From the NCBI RefSeq assembly GCF_034720595.1, contig NZ_JAYESJ010000001.1, positions 894,001 through 958,000 of the forward strand: a DNA stretch of 64,000 nucleotides, in the 5' to 3' direction. Numbering within the stretch: position 1 is the stretch's first letter; the number at the start of each line of letters is the position of its first letter. Below are positions 57,501 through 64,000 of the stretch, one piece after another. The position numbers and the translations under genes were made by a program. The notes under the pieces are model-generated. The model was not told the origin of the DNA. It worked only from the letters and a program-made list of their open reading frames with translations, and did not search any database. The DNA is from Rhizobium sp. CC-YZS058. Lineage in GTDB: Bacteria; Pseudomonadota; Alphaproteobacteria; Rhizobiales; Rhizobiaceae.

Positions 57501-57859
57501 GGCAAGTCGCCGCGGATGCGGTCGATCGCATCCTTGGTGTCCTGCACCGCCTGCTCGGTCGGAACCGAGATCTCGAACTCGACCGCGGTCGTCGACAGGC
57601 CGTCGGTGATGGTCGAGGTGACATGCTTGACACCGGTGACGCCCGCCACGGCATCCTCGATCTCCTTGGTCACCTGTGTCTCGAGCTCGGCAGGGGCCGC
57701 GCCGCTCTGGGCGACGCTGATCGCCACGATCGGCACGTCGATATTGGGAAAGCGGGTGATGGGCAGCGAATTGAACGACTGATAGCCGAGCACCATCAGA
57801 AGCGTGAAGAGGAGAATGGGCGCAATAGGATTGCGGATCGACCAGGCGGAGAAATTCAT
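54539..57859 (-). CDS. RND efflux pump inner-membrane transporter (HAE-1 family)
   Basis: A 1106-residue proton-driven multidrug exporter. It starts MNFSAWSIRNPIAPILLFTL (first segment), with large periplasmic loops after segments 1 and 7. Family motifs include LRNWRATLISALALPLSAVPTF (shortened here), the GILVDDAIVEIENIARH proton-relay segment with paired Asp (about residue 400) and TKNAILLVDFAIEMKRHG (about 950). A C-terminal coiled region with Glu/Arg repeats (QAETIATLQERIDRLESRN) extends it past the usual 1040 residues. It follows its adaptor by 13 bp. No outer-membrane channel gene is in the operon, so a TolC encoded elsewhere is assumed. Confidence 0.93.
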   Translation of the reverse strand: MNFSAWSIRNPIAPILLFTLLMVLGYQSFNSLPITRFPNIDVPIVAISVAQSGAAPAELETQVTKEIEDAVAGVTGVKHVTSTITDGLSTTAVEFEISVPTEQAVQDTKDAIDRIRGDLPASIEEPIVSKIDVEGQAIQTFAVSSPGMTLEELSWFVDDTVKRALQGQTGIGRIDRYGGSDREVRVELNAQRLNSYGITAADVNAQLRRINTDLGSGRGQVGGAEQAIRTLGDARSVETLSKTMIGLPNGRFVRLSELGSITDTYEEPKSFSRFDGNPVVTFAVFRAKGASEVSVAETVAKTLDKVRAANPDVSISLINDLVYFTYGNYEAAIHTLMEGALLAVAVVLLFLRNWRATLISALALPLSAVPTFWVMDLLGFSLNLVSFLALTLATGILVDDAIVEIENIARHIKMGKSPYRAAIEAADEIGLAVIATTFTIIAVFVPVSFMPGIPGQYFIQFGLTVAVSVFFSLMVARLITPVMAAYLMRSGDADGHEEGDEGRFMRGYSWLISATTKRWYMRYLTLACAIGFLVGSVYMLSTVPGSFLPPEDASRITLSVELPPNAMLEDTDAATTAIYDRVKDIAGVESVFVLGGASPKGDLELRRATVTLMLAKRDHSLVNKVVNDVFGRIPVLGPMLPKLPPQGRTVPQWEIEKEVYAAIRDVPDVRVLKLNDRGERDLAFNLLSRNDADLNEAVGLLEAKLRSEPTLANVSPDGALPRPELQIKPRADQMSRLGITTAQIAEVVRVATIGDIDSLLTKISLDDRQIPIRVQVDTAMRTDLAAIRNLKVQTAGGALVPVSSVADIDYAEGPSSIQRYDRLRVIKLGADLPSGVALDTASDRFKAIAAETKLPDGVQFLESGDAEVQAEMQRGFGNAMLLGLMLVLVVLILLFKDVIQPFTILFSLPLAIGGVAAGLIVTQNPMSMPVLIGILMLMGIVTKNAILLVDFAIEMKRHGMERVEAMIEAGRKRARPIIMTSIAMSAGMLPSALGVGEGGTFRAPMAIAVIGGIIVSTVLSLVVVPSFFLIMDDLSRLLGWAFGRLVGRKEEETVALDRTALTETVQDQAETIATLQERIDRLESRNSGTLRAVGGTVVTHPALAAE

Positions 57860-57872
57860 GGCTTCCCTCTCC

Positions 57873-59087
57873 TCAATTGGTCGTCGGCGCGGGTTCGGCC
57901 GCGCTCTCGACAGGCTTGATGCGATCACCGTCGCGAACATAGGCGCCGGCCTTGGCCACCACGGCCTCGCCGTCCTTCAGCCCCGAAAGGATCTCGATGC
58001 TGCGGCCGTCCTGAATGCCAGTTTCGACCTTGACCATGCGCACAACCCCGTTTTCGACCTTGCGGACGGTGGTGCCCTCGCGCCCGCTCGTCACGGCGGT
58101 CAGCGGCAGGGTCAGGCCGTCCTTCTCGGCCACGATGATGTCGGCCGTCGCATACATGCCCACCCGCGCGCGTTCGGCCTTGTCGATGGAGAGATATACG
58201 GTGCCGAGCCGGGTCTGGTTGTCGACCAGCGGCGAAATCAGCCGAACGCGACCGGACAGCGTGTCCTGGCTGTCGGCAAGCTTGAGGGCGACGGTCTGCC
58301 CGACGGCGATCTTCAAAAGATCCGCCTCGGTCACGTCGGCGCGCATTTCCACCGCCCCGTCGCGGATGAGGGTGAAGAGCGGATCGCCATTGCCGCTGGC
58401 GATCGCGCCGATCTTGGCGGTCTTGGCCGAAATCGTGCCGGCCACCGGCGCCTTGACCTCGGTACGGGCCAGCCGGAGCGCGACGTCGGAAATCTGCGCC
58501 TGCACAACCTGGATATCGGCCTTGGCGACATCGATCAGCTGCTCGGCCGAGCGCACCCGGGCGCGGGCCACGGCAGCGGCCGATTCCGTCTGGTCGGCGA
58601 TCGCCGTGGAAACGGAGCCCGACTCCTTCAGCCGCGCATTGCGCGCCGCCACGCGGTCGGCTTCCTCGGCATTGGCCTGGGCCTCGATCAGTTGCGCTTC
58701 ATACTGCGCCAGGGCGGCCTGGGCCTTGGCAAGGCTTGCCTCGTTCTGACTTTTCTGCAGAAGCAAGGCGTCGGGGTTCAACACGGCCAGAACCTGCCCG
58801 GCCTGAACCTTATCGCCGATATCGACGGCAAGGCTCTGGATCGACAGCCCGTCGACCAGCGGCGCCACATAGGTCTCTTCCCGGGCCTGGATCGTGCCGG
58901 TGGCCACCACGCGGTCGACGATCGGCCCGCGCGTGGTCTTGGTCACGACGATCGTCGGCAGCAACGGCTCGGCCGGGGCAGTAGCCTGCGGCTCCTCCGC
59001 CAGCGCCCAACCGGCGCCCAGCGAAAGGCCGGCGGAGAGCGTCAGGGCCTTCAGGAGACCCGGAGTGAAGAGTTTGAAGGCAGCCAT
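57873..59087 (-). CDS. RND pump periplasmic adaptor (membrane fusion protein)
   Basis: A 404-residue adaptor with an N-terminal signal-anchor (about residues 8-30, ending ALA), the split lipoyl domain (YVAPLVDGLSIQSLAVDIGDKV and RTEVKAPVAGTISAKTAKIG), a coiled-coil hairpin between them (about 110-185, Ala/Glu rich) and the beta-barrel and proximal domains (VGMYATADIIV, RKVENGVVRMV). No lipobox cysteine is seen, so it is probably held by its N-terminal segment. The ATG at 59087 is chosen. It is the first gene of the operon with the RND transporter. Confidence 0.9.
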   Translation of the reverse strand: MAAFKLFTPGLLKALTLSAGLSLGAGWALAEEPQATAPAEPLLPTIVVTKTTRGPIVDRVVATGTIQAREETYVAPLVDGLSIQSLAVDIGDKVQAGQVLAVLNPDALLLQKSQNEASLAKAQAALAQYEAQLIEAQANAEEADRVAARNARLKESGSVSTAIADQTESAAAVARARVRSAEQLIDVAKADIQVVQAQISDVALRLARTEVKAPVAGTISAKTAKIGAIASGNGDPLFTLIRDGAVEMRADVTEADLLKIAVGQTVALKLADSQDTLSGRVRLISPLVDNQTRLGTVYLSIDKAERARVGMYATADIIVAEKDGLTLPLTAVTSGREGTTVRKVENGVVRMVKVETGIQDGRSIEILSGLKDGEAVVAKAGAYVRDGDRIKPVESAAEPAPTTN

Positions 59088-59382
59088 CGGCCAAATCGTC
59101 CCATTGTCAGAAAATGCGCGTCGTCTCGACAGGGCGCCCGAGCGCCCAGCGGCCAAACCATCCCTTCGGACGGGCCGACCCTGCCCGCAGTTTCCAGAGC
59201 CCGGACGGCGTGCACTGCAGCAGAGCATATTTAAGCGGCTTTCGAACCTGCCGCAAGAAGAAAGAATGGTGCCTCACTATTTTATACAACAGCAGAAATG
59301 AGAACGCCCCGAAGCGTCGTGACAGAGCTCCGAGGCGTTTTTCAGGCAGGGTGGCAGCGAGCGGCCCGCTGCGCGTCGTGGT
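59088..59382. other. Intergenic region of the RND operon and the thiY-like gene
   Basis: A 295-bp gap with the promoter of the RND operon (minus) and a hairpin-plus-T-tract at 59303-59342 on the plus side. Palindrome-like GC-rich segments (around 59130-59150) are present, but no regulator site could be named. Confidence 0.45.
59303..59341 (+). terminator. Terminator-like hairpin, T tract on the plus side
   Basis: AACGCC (59303-59308) pairs with GGCGTT (59334-59339), helped by inner CG pairs, and TTTTT follows. No plus-strand gene ends here. In the minus direction it lies 41 bp after the stop of the binding-protein gene and could end that operon despite a poorer tail. Confidence 0.5.
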
Positions 59383-60375
59383 CTACTTCAAGGCTTCGTC
59401 GGTGATCTCATGCGTCCAGGCGCCCTGCGGCTCCTTGGTGATCACCGGGTCCGAACCGCCCTTCATCAGCGAGGCAACCGTGCGCGTATAGTCGGCTTCG
59501 TCGAGTGCGCCATTGGAACCGGCGGTCAGCTTCGCCACTTCGCCCATCATGCGTTTCTGGTGCTCTTCCGTCTGAGCGCCCGTTGCGTCGTTCTCAAGCA
59601 CGATCCCGGCCGCTTCGTCCGGGTTGCTCTCGGCATATTTCCAGCCCTTCATGGAGGCGCGGACGAACTTGACCATCTTTTCCTTGAAAGCTGGGTCCTT
59701 CAGCTTGTCTTCCAGTACGTAGAGACCGTCTTCCAGCGTCGCGACACCCTGGTCTTCGTATTTGAAGGTGATCAGGTCCTCCGGCTTGATGCCGGCGTCG
59801 ATCACCTGCCAATATTCATTGTAGGTCATGGTGGAGATGCAGGCGGCCTGTTTCTGGATCAGCGGATCGACGTTGAAGCCCTGCTTGAGCACGGTGACGC
59901 CATCCGGCCCGCCATCGGTCTTGAGGCCGAGCTGGCTCATCCAGGAGAGGAACGGATATTCATTGCCGAAGAACCAGACGCCGAGCGTCTTTCCTTTGAA
60001 GTCTGCCGGCGTGGCGACGCCGCTTTCCTTCAGGCAGGTCAGCATCATGCCGGATTTCTTGAAGGGCTGGGCAATGTTGACGAGCGGCACGCCCTTTTCG
60101 CGCGTTGCCAGCGCAGACGGCATCCAGTCGACCACGACATCCGCACCGCCGCCGGCGATCACCTGTGCCGGACCGATATCCGGGCCGCCGGGCTTGATCT
60201 CGACGTCGAGGCCTTCCTCTTCGTAATAGCCCTTGTCTTTCGCGACATAATAGCCGGCGAACTGGGCCTGGGTCACCCATTTCAGCTGCAGCGTCACCTT
60301 GTCGGCGGCGCTGGCCTGAAAGGCGCCGAGCGAGAGCGCGCTGGCGAGAAGCAGGGATGCGAATGTCTTTGTCAT
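59383..60375 (-). CDS. NMT1/ThiY-type ABC substrate-binding protein
   Basis: A 330-residue periplasmic protein with a signal peptide (cleavage after ASA, residue about 23) and the NMT1/THI5-like opening LQLKWVTQAQFAGYYVAKDKG (central part, about 29-49). Also visible are KPGGPDIGPAQVIAGGGADV and LGVWFFGNEYPFLSWM. Relatives bind thiamine precursors, riboflavin, nitriles or pyrimidines. Distance from the D-hydantoinase gene is about 3.3 kb on the same strand, and pyrimidine or dihydropyrimidine is the likeliest ligand by context. Confidence 0.87.
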   Translation of the reverse strand: MTKTFASLLLASALSLGAFQASAADKVTLQLKWVTQAQFAGYYVAKDKGYYEEEGLDVEIKPGGPDIGPAQVIAGGGADVVVDWMPSALATREKGVPLVNIAQPFKKSGMMLTCLKESGVATPADFKGKTLGVWFFGNEYPFLSWMSQLGLKTDGGPDGVTVLKQGFNVDPLIQKQAACISTMTYNEYWQVIDAGIKPEDLITFKYEDQGVATLEDGLYVLEDKLKDPAFKEKMVKFVRASMKGWKYAESNPDEAAGIVLENDATGAQTEEHQKRMMGEVAKLTAGSNGALDEADYTRTVASLMKGGSDPVITKEPQGAWTHEITDEALK

Positions 60376-60403
60376 GTCAGTTCCCTTTTATGTTTTTGAA
60401 GTC

Positions 60404-61267
60404 TTACGTATGCCCACCGCGGACAGACGGATGCCAGAAGGTGACGGCGCGCTCGATCAGCGCCACCACCCCGTAGAACAGCGATCCCGCCAGCGCGGCG
60501 ACGGTGATCTCCGCCCACACCATGTCGACATTCATGCGCCCGACCTCGGTGGAGATGCGAAAGCCCATGCCGACAATCGGCGTGCCGAAGAACTCCGCCA
60601 CGATGGCCCCGATCAGCGCCAAAGTCGAGTTGATCTTCAAGGCGTTGAAGATGAAGGGCCAGGCGGCGGGGAGCCGGAGCTTGACCAGCGTCTGGAACCA
60701 GGAGGCGGCATAGGTGCGCATCAGGTCCTTCTCCATGCTGCTGGCCGCACCAAGGCCGGTGACCGTATTCACGAGCATGGGAAAGAAGGTCATGATGACG
60801 ACCACCGCCACCTTGGACGGCCAGTCGAAGCCGAACCACATGACCATGATCGGCGCGACGCCGACGACCGGCAGCGCGGAAACGAAATTGCCGAGCGGCA
60901 AGAGCCCTTTCTGCAGGAAGGGCGAACGGTCGATGGCGATCGCGGCCAGGAAGCCGAGGCCGCAGCCGAGCACATAGCCGGTCAGCACCGACTTCAGGAA
61001 GGTCTGGCGAAAATCCGCCCAAAGGGTGGGCACGGAGGTCACCAGCCGTGCCCAGATCATCGAGGGTGGCGGCAGCAGCACGCTCGGCACCTCGAAGCCG
61101 CGAACCAGCCCTTCCCAGAGCACGAGGATGCTGAGGCCGAACAGGAGCGGCACGGCGATGCGGATCGCCCGTCCGGCAAGCGGGCTGCGGGGCGTCGTCC
61201 GCACCAGCCATTCGTTCAGGGCCCAGGCGGCGAGCCAGAAGGCCAGGGCAGGCAGGATCGCGCTCAT
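60404..61267 (-). CDS. ABC importer permease (SsuC/ThiX family), second
   Basis: A 287-residue permease with about six membrane segments. The core shows VLLPPPSMIWARL (about 64), SALPVVGVAPIMVMWFGFDW (about 130) and the EAA loop TYAASWFQTLVKLRLPAAWP (about 187). The ATG at 61267 overlaps the stop of the first permease (ATGA). The binding-protein gene follows after 28 bp. It works as a heterodimer with the permease at 61264-62136. Confidence 0.9.
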   Translation of the reverse strand: MSAILPALAFWLAAWALNEWLVRTTPRSPLAGRAIRIAVPLLFGLSILVLWEGLVRGFEVPSVLLPPPSMIWARLVTSVPTLWADFRQTFLKSVLTGYVLGCGLGFLAAIAIDRSPFLQKGLLPLGNFVSALPVVGVAPIMVMWFGFDWPSKVAVVVIMTFFPMLVNTVTGLGAASSMEKDLMRTYAASWFQTLVKLRLPAAWPFIFNALKINSTLALIGAIVAEFFGTPIVGMGFRISTEVGRMNVDMVWAEITVAALAGSLFYGVVALIERAVTFWHPSVRGGHT

Positions 61268-62136
61268 GGCCGGGCTCCCATGCGGGCGGTGACGAGGGAT
61301 TGGATGGCGCCGACGACGAGGACCAGCACAGCCGCGAGCCCCGCCGCCATGAACAGTGCGGCCCAGATCTGCACGGTCTGGCCGTAATAGGAGCCAGCCA
61401 GAAGCCGTGCGCCGAGCCCCGCCACCGCGCCGGTCGGCAGCTCGCCGACGATGGCGCCGACCAGCGAAATGGCGACCGCCACCTTCAGCGAGGTGAAGAG
61501 ATAGGGCATGGCCGAGGGCCAGCGCAGCTTCCAGAAGATCTGCGCGCCGCTCGCATGATAGGTGCGCATCAGGTCGAGCTGGATCTGCTCGGGGCTGCGC
61601 AGCCCCTTCACCATGCCGACGGCGACGGGGAAGAAGGAAAGGTAGGTCGAAATCAGCGCCTTCGGCAGCAGGCCGGAGATGCCGGCGGCATTGAGAACGA
61701 CGATGATCATCGGCGCGATGGCAAGGATCGGGATCGTCTGGCTGGCGATGATCCAGGGCATCAGCGAGCGATCCATGGCACGATTGTGCACGATGCCGAC
61801 GGCCAGCAGGATGCCGAGCACCGTGCCGATGCCGAAGCCCATGAGCGTCGCCGAAAGCGTGATCCAGGCATGGTAGACGAGGCTGCGCTTGGATGTGACC
61901 GGCTTGTCCACCACCGTATCCCACAGCTCCGCCATCACCTGATGCGGCGCCGGCAGCACCGGCCGCGCCTGGGCCATGGTGTTCCTGACGAGATCGGCAA
62001 ATCCGATGGTCGTGCCGGCCCGCGCCGCGGTGTCGCGCTCGAACGGGGCGTTGAGGAAGACGACGGCGGCATACCAGACGAGTACCAGCGCGGCGAGGAC
62101 GGTGAGGACGGGGAGAAGTTTTTCGCGGATGGTCAT
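61264..62136 (-). CDS. ABC importer permease (SsuC/ThiX family), first
   Basis: A 290-residue permease. It begins MTIREKLLPVLTVLAALVLV and has a short periplasmic loop, then AWITLSATLMGFGIGTVLGIL, QTIPILAIAPMIIVVL (about 132) and the EAA loop TYHASGAQIFWKLRWPSAMP (about 195). The ATG at 62136 gives family length; the frame upstream runs through repeats and is not coding. It is separated from its ATPase gene by 375 bp containing three repeat copies. Confidence 0.9.
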   Translation of the reverse strand: MTIREKLLPVLTVLAALVLVWYAAVVFLNAPFERDTAARAGTTIGFADLVRNTMAQARPVLPAPHQVMAELWDTVVDKPVTSKRSLVYHAWITLSATLMGFGIGTVLGILLAVGIVHNRAMDRSLMPWIIASQTIPILAIAPMIIVVLNAAGISGLLPKALISTYLSFFPVAVGMVKGLRSPEQIQLDLMRTYHASGAQIFWKLRWPSAMPYLFTSLKVAVAISLVGAIVGELPTGAVAGLGARLLAGSYYGQTVQIWAALFMAAGLAAVLVLVVGAIQSLVTARMGARP

Positions 62137-62173
62137 GGCGCCACTCCCATCTGCCAGCCACTGCCACCCAAAA

Positions 62174-62219
62174 CCCCCTCTGGCCTGCCGGCCATCTCCC
62201 CCACAAGGGGGGAGAGACC
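62174..62219 (+). repeat. RIME-like palindromic repeat, copy 3
   Basis: A full unit in the orientation of copy 1, with CCCCCTCTGGCCTGCCGGCC and the CTCCCCCACAAGGGGGGAG palindrome. It is nearly identical to the copies at 62313 and 62448 read in reverse. Confidence 0.72.
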
Positions 62220-62312
62220 GTGTGGCACGCGCTCGCTTCCTATCGACAGGCAGCGAATAAGCGACGTGTCTGCGTAGGAAAACGAAAATGGGATCCGAGC
62301 GGCCCGCCCCAT

Positions 62313-62358
62313 GGTCTCTCCCCCCTTGTGGGGGAGATGGCCGGCAGGCCAGAGGGGG
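62313..62358 (-). repeat. RIME-like palindromic repeat, copy 4 (inverted)
   Basis: The exact inverse of copy 3 over about 45 bp. It shares the upstream flank CCCGCCCCATGGTCTCTC with the copy at 62448. Confidence 0.72.
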
Positions 62359-62447
62359 ACATGGCCACACAGCAATTGGTCGCTTCTCAAGTCAGTACGC
62401 TGCGCAATCTCTTGACGTGGACGAGAGGTACGATCGACCCGCCCCAT

Positions 62448-62493
62448 GGTCTCTCCCCCCTTGTGGGGGAGATGGCCGGCAGGCCAGAGGGGA
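62448..62493 (-). repeat. RIME-like palindromic repeat, copy 5 (inverted)
   Basis: Same orientation and left flank as copy 4, 90 bp away, suggesting local duplication. It ends 19 bp before the ATPase stop. Confidence 0.72.
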
Positions 62494-62511
62494 GTTTCCG
62501 CCATCGACAGC

Positions 62512-63330
62512 TCACTCCTCATAGCTGTGCCCCGCCCGAAGCCCATCGCGGACCCGGCTGGCGATTTCGAGGAATTCAGGGGTTTCGCGGATGTCGAGGG
62601 GGCGCTCGCGGGGAAGGGTGGAGTCGATGATGTCCGTCACCCGTCCGGGGCGCGGGCTCATCACCACGATCTTGGTGGAGAGATAGACGGCCTCGGGAAT
62701 GGAATGGGTGACGAAGCAGATGGTCTTTTCCGTCCGGTCCCACAAGCTGAGAAGCTGCTCGTTCAGATGATCGCGGACGATTTCGTCCAGCGCGCCGAAG
62801 GGCTCGTCCATCAGCAGGAGGTCGGCATCGAAGGCGAGCGCGCGGGCGATCGAGGCGCGCTGCTGCATGCCGCCGGAGAGCTGCCAGGGATATTTCTTGC
62901 CGAAACCGGTGAGGTTGACGAGGTCAAGGGTCCGCGCGATGCGGGCCCGCTTCTCCGCCTCAGGATAGCCCATGATCTCGAGCGGCAGGGCGATGTTCTT
63001 CTCGATGGTGCGCCAGGGATAGAGCCCTGCCGCCTGGAACACATAGCCGTAGGAGCGGTTGCGCCGGGCGTCTTCCGGCGAGGTGCCATTGACGGTGATG
63101 GTGCCGGACGTCGCCTTCTCGAGATCGGCGATGACGCGCATGAACGTCGTCTTGCCGCAGCCGGACGGGCCGATGAAGGAAACGAAGTCGCCCTTGCGGA
63201 TATCGAGCGTGACGCCGGTCAGCGCGGTGACGGGCCCGTCATTGGTCTTGAAGACAAGGCCGAGGTCGCGCGCGGAGACGACGGAGGCAGGCGAGGCGGT
63301 GGAAACAGGCCCTTCGGCAGCAGGCGACAT
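62512..63330 (-). CDS. ABC importer ATPase (SsuB/ThiZ/TauB family)
   Basis: A 272-residue ATPase with Walker A GPSGCGKTT (about residue 53), Q-loop YVFQAAGLYPWRTI, signature LSGGMQQRASIARAL, Walker B LLLMDEPFGALDE and the switch histidine in FVTHSIPEAV. The ATG at 63330 overlaps the stop of the small upstream gene (TAATG); an ATG at 63339 is also possible. It powers the two permeases at 60404-62136. Confidence 0.92.
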   Translation of the reverse strand: MSPAAEGPVSTASPASVVSARDLGLVFKTNDGPVTALTGVTLDIRKGDFVSFIGPSGCGKTTFMRVIADLEKATSGTITVNGTSPEDARRNRSYGYVFQAAGLYPWRTIEKNIALPLEIMGYPEAEKRARIARTLDLVNLTGFGKKYPWQLSGGMQQRASIARALAFDADLLLMDEPFGALDEIVRDHLNEQLLSLWDRTEKTICFVTHSIPEAVYLSTKIVVMSPRPGRVTDIIDSTLPRERPLDIRETPEFLEIASRVRDGLRAGHSYEE

Positions 63331-63692
63331 TACCGACATTTGGCGAGCGGACCCCTTGTGTTGCCGTCCGCGAAGCGGACGATGTAGGACGTCTTGGATT
63401 TCTCGAGGCTCACCATTTCACCGCTCCCCGTTCCGCCTTTGCCTTCGCAGCGCAGCCGGATCGAGAAGCCCTTGGCTGTCTTCTTCGCGGCGCTTTGAAA
63501 CGCGCAGGAGGAGGCAGCGGTGGTGATGCCGTGGTCGTTGCGCCGGAAGAATGCGTCCGCGCCGTGTGCTTCCCCGGTCCCTGCGTACCGACAGCCCTCC
63601 GCGTTGCCATAGGCTGCGTCGAGGACGGCGGGCGAGGCGACCGCCGCGTCGACGACGCAGCCGCAGGCAAGGAGGAGGGCGAGCAGGGTCAT
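63330..63692 (-). CDS. Small secreted cysteine-containing protein, unknown
   Basis: A 120-residue protein with a signal-like N-terminus (MTLLALLLACGCVVDAAVA) and mature cysteines in GCRYAGTG, SSCAFQS, RLRCEGKG and LAKCR, enough for two disulfides. A threonine/serine-rich C-terminal part contains GSGEMVSLEKSKTSYIVRF. No family recognised. It lies 5 bp after the hydantoinase stop and overlaps the ATPase start (TAATG), so it is part of the operon. A periplasmic place is likely. Confidence 0.6.
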   Translation of the reverse strand: MTLLALLLACGCVVDAAVASPAVLDAAYGNAEGCRYAGTGEAHGADAFFRRNDHGITTAASSCAFQSAAKKTAKGFSIRLRCEGKGGTGSGEMVSLEKSKTSYIVRFADGNTRGPLAKCR

Positions 63693-63697
63693 CCGGC

Positions 63698-64000
63698 TCA
63701 GACCCCGCTGGCCGGAATGCCGCTGCGGGTCACCTTGCGCGGCGCGGAAATCTCCTTCCAGGTGGAAAGCGCCTTGGCGACCGGGGTGACGGGCGGGCGC
63801 TTGACGAAGGCGCCATGGCCCTCGCGGGTCTTCACCGTGTCCTCCTCGATCGCCACCACACCGCGCGTCAGCGTGAAGCGCGGCAGGCCGGTGACGACCT
63901 TTCCCTCGAAGACATTGTAGTCGATCGCCGATTGCTGGGTGGCGGCGGCAATGGTCTTGGAGCGGTTCGGATCCCAGACGACCAGGTCGGCATCGGCGCC
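63698..64000 (-). CDS. hydA: D-hydantoinase/dihydropyrimidinase, C-terminal part (cut by window edge)
   Basis: The last 100 residues of a cyclic amidohydrolase. ADADLVVWDPNRSKTI (near the window edge), the DYNVFEGKVVTGLPRFTLTR stretch (shortened) and GHGAFVKRPPV are typical of dihydropyrimidinases, which open dihydrouracil or dihydrothymine in reductive pyrimidine breakdown. The catalytic core lies outside the window. It starts the minus-strand operon that continues into the small secreted protein and the NMT1/ThiY-type importer. Confidence 0.88.
   Translation of the reverse strand, partial: GADADLVVWDPNRSKTIAAATQQSAIDYNVFEGKVVTGLPRFTLTRGVVAIEEDTVKTREGHGAFVKRPPVTPVAKALSTWKEISAPRKVTRSGIPASGV

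Larger units (their letters stand above)
62137..62511. other. Repeat cluster inside the ABC importer operon
   Basis: A 375-bp gap between the ATPase and permease genes. It is filled mainly by three RIME-like copies (62174-62219, 62313-62358, 62448-62493). No coding sequence is credible. The rest is unrecognised spacer. Confidence 0.7.

Noticed and set aside
54536..57919. 1127-residue open frame on the plus strand opposite the RND gene
   Set aside because: It mirrors the RND gene in a frame kept open by GC-rich codon bias. The translation is rich in Asp, Arg, Gln and His with no domain, while the minus strand encodes a clear HAE-1 transporter.
54124..62511. CRISPR array
   Set aside because: The repeated units are palindromic, of both orientations, unevenly spaced and without adjacent cas genes, so they are interspersed repeats.

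Overview
The window looks like chromosomal or chromid DNA of a Rhizobiaceae-type alphaproteobacterium. It is GC-rich. Supporting gene content includes a urea ABC transporter next to a urease operon with rhizobial extra genes, an HWE-type histidine kinase, a FkbM methyltransferase, RIME-like palindromic intergenic repeats, and promoters matching the alphaproteobacterial general-stress sigma factor EcfG/RpoE2 consensus. No rRNA, tRNA, insertion sequence, phage integrase or CRISPR array was seen. Genus cannot be fixed from the sequence alone.

Layout. (1) 1-10946, minus strand: one tightly coupled operon with a double-ATPase ABC protein, a large Tat-exported family-5 solute-binding protein, two Opp/Dpp-type permeases, three glycosyltransferases and an ABC exporter subunit cut by the window edge. 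(2) 11142-16849: a class III nucleotidyl cyclase, a WbpA-type nucleotide-sugar dehydrogenase, a DUF3095 protein with cyclase-like motifs and two methyltransferases. (3) 17006-19895: a single-domain response regulator and a 49-residue protein, each behind an EcfG-like promoter, around an HWE kinase. (4) 19971-25993: an aminotransferase, a DUF3833 protein, an FMN/quinone reductase, a fused ring-cleavage dioxygenase/esterase (MhqO-MhqD type), a short-chain dehydrogenase and a Crp/Fnr regulator. (5) 26011-28794: a small stress-type gene, an orphan response regulator, a DUF2793 protein and CysQ. (6) 29186-34808: the livHMGF-K branched-chain amino-acid importer, followed by a decayed ParDE toxin-antitoxin pair. 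(7) 35141-54123: a nitrogen module. A transporter-fused hybrid kinase, a LuxR-type regulator and a GntR regulator precede urtABCDE, ureDABCEFG and several inserted genes. (8) 54539-59087: an RND multidrug pump. (9) 59383-64000: an NMT1/ThiY-type ABC importer downstream of a D-hydantoinase (dihydropyrimidinase) gene, probably for pyrimidine or dihydropyrimidine uptake and breakdown.

How the parts work together. Urea captured by UrtA enters through UrtBCDE and is split by UreABC, which is matured by UreDEFG. The adjacent kinase carries a whole NCS1 purine/pyrimidine/allantoin-type transporter domain plus a cysteine-rich module. It may sense an extracellular or transported nitrogen compound and pass the signal to the LuxR-type regulator beside it. 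A perfect 16-bp palindrome between gntR and urtA is a candidate operator. The urease operon is unusual in holding a shrunken DUF1272 gene, an LprI-like gene, a sialyltransferase-like accessory gene and a complete AbrB/PIN toxin-antitoxin pair between ureA and ureC.

Most starts were chosen from Shine-Dalgarno position and from ATGA/GTGA/TGATG overlaps with the preceding gene. Where two starts remain possible this is stated.
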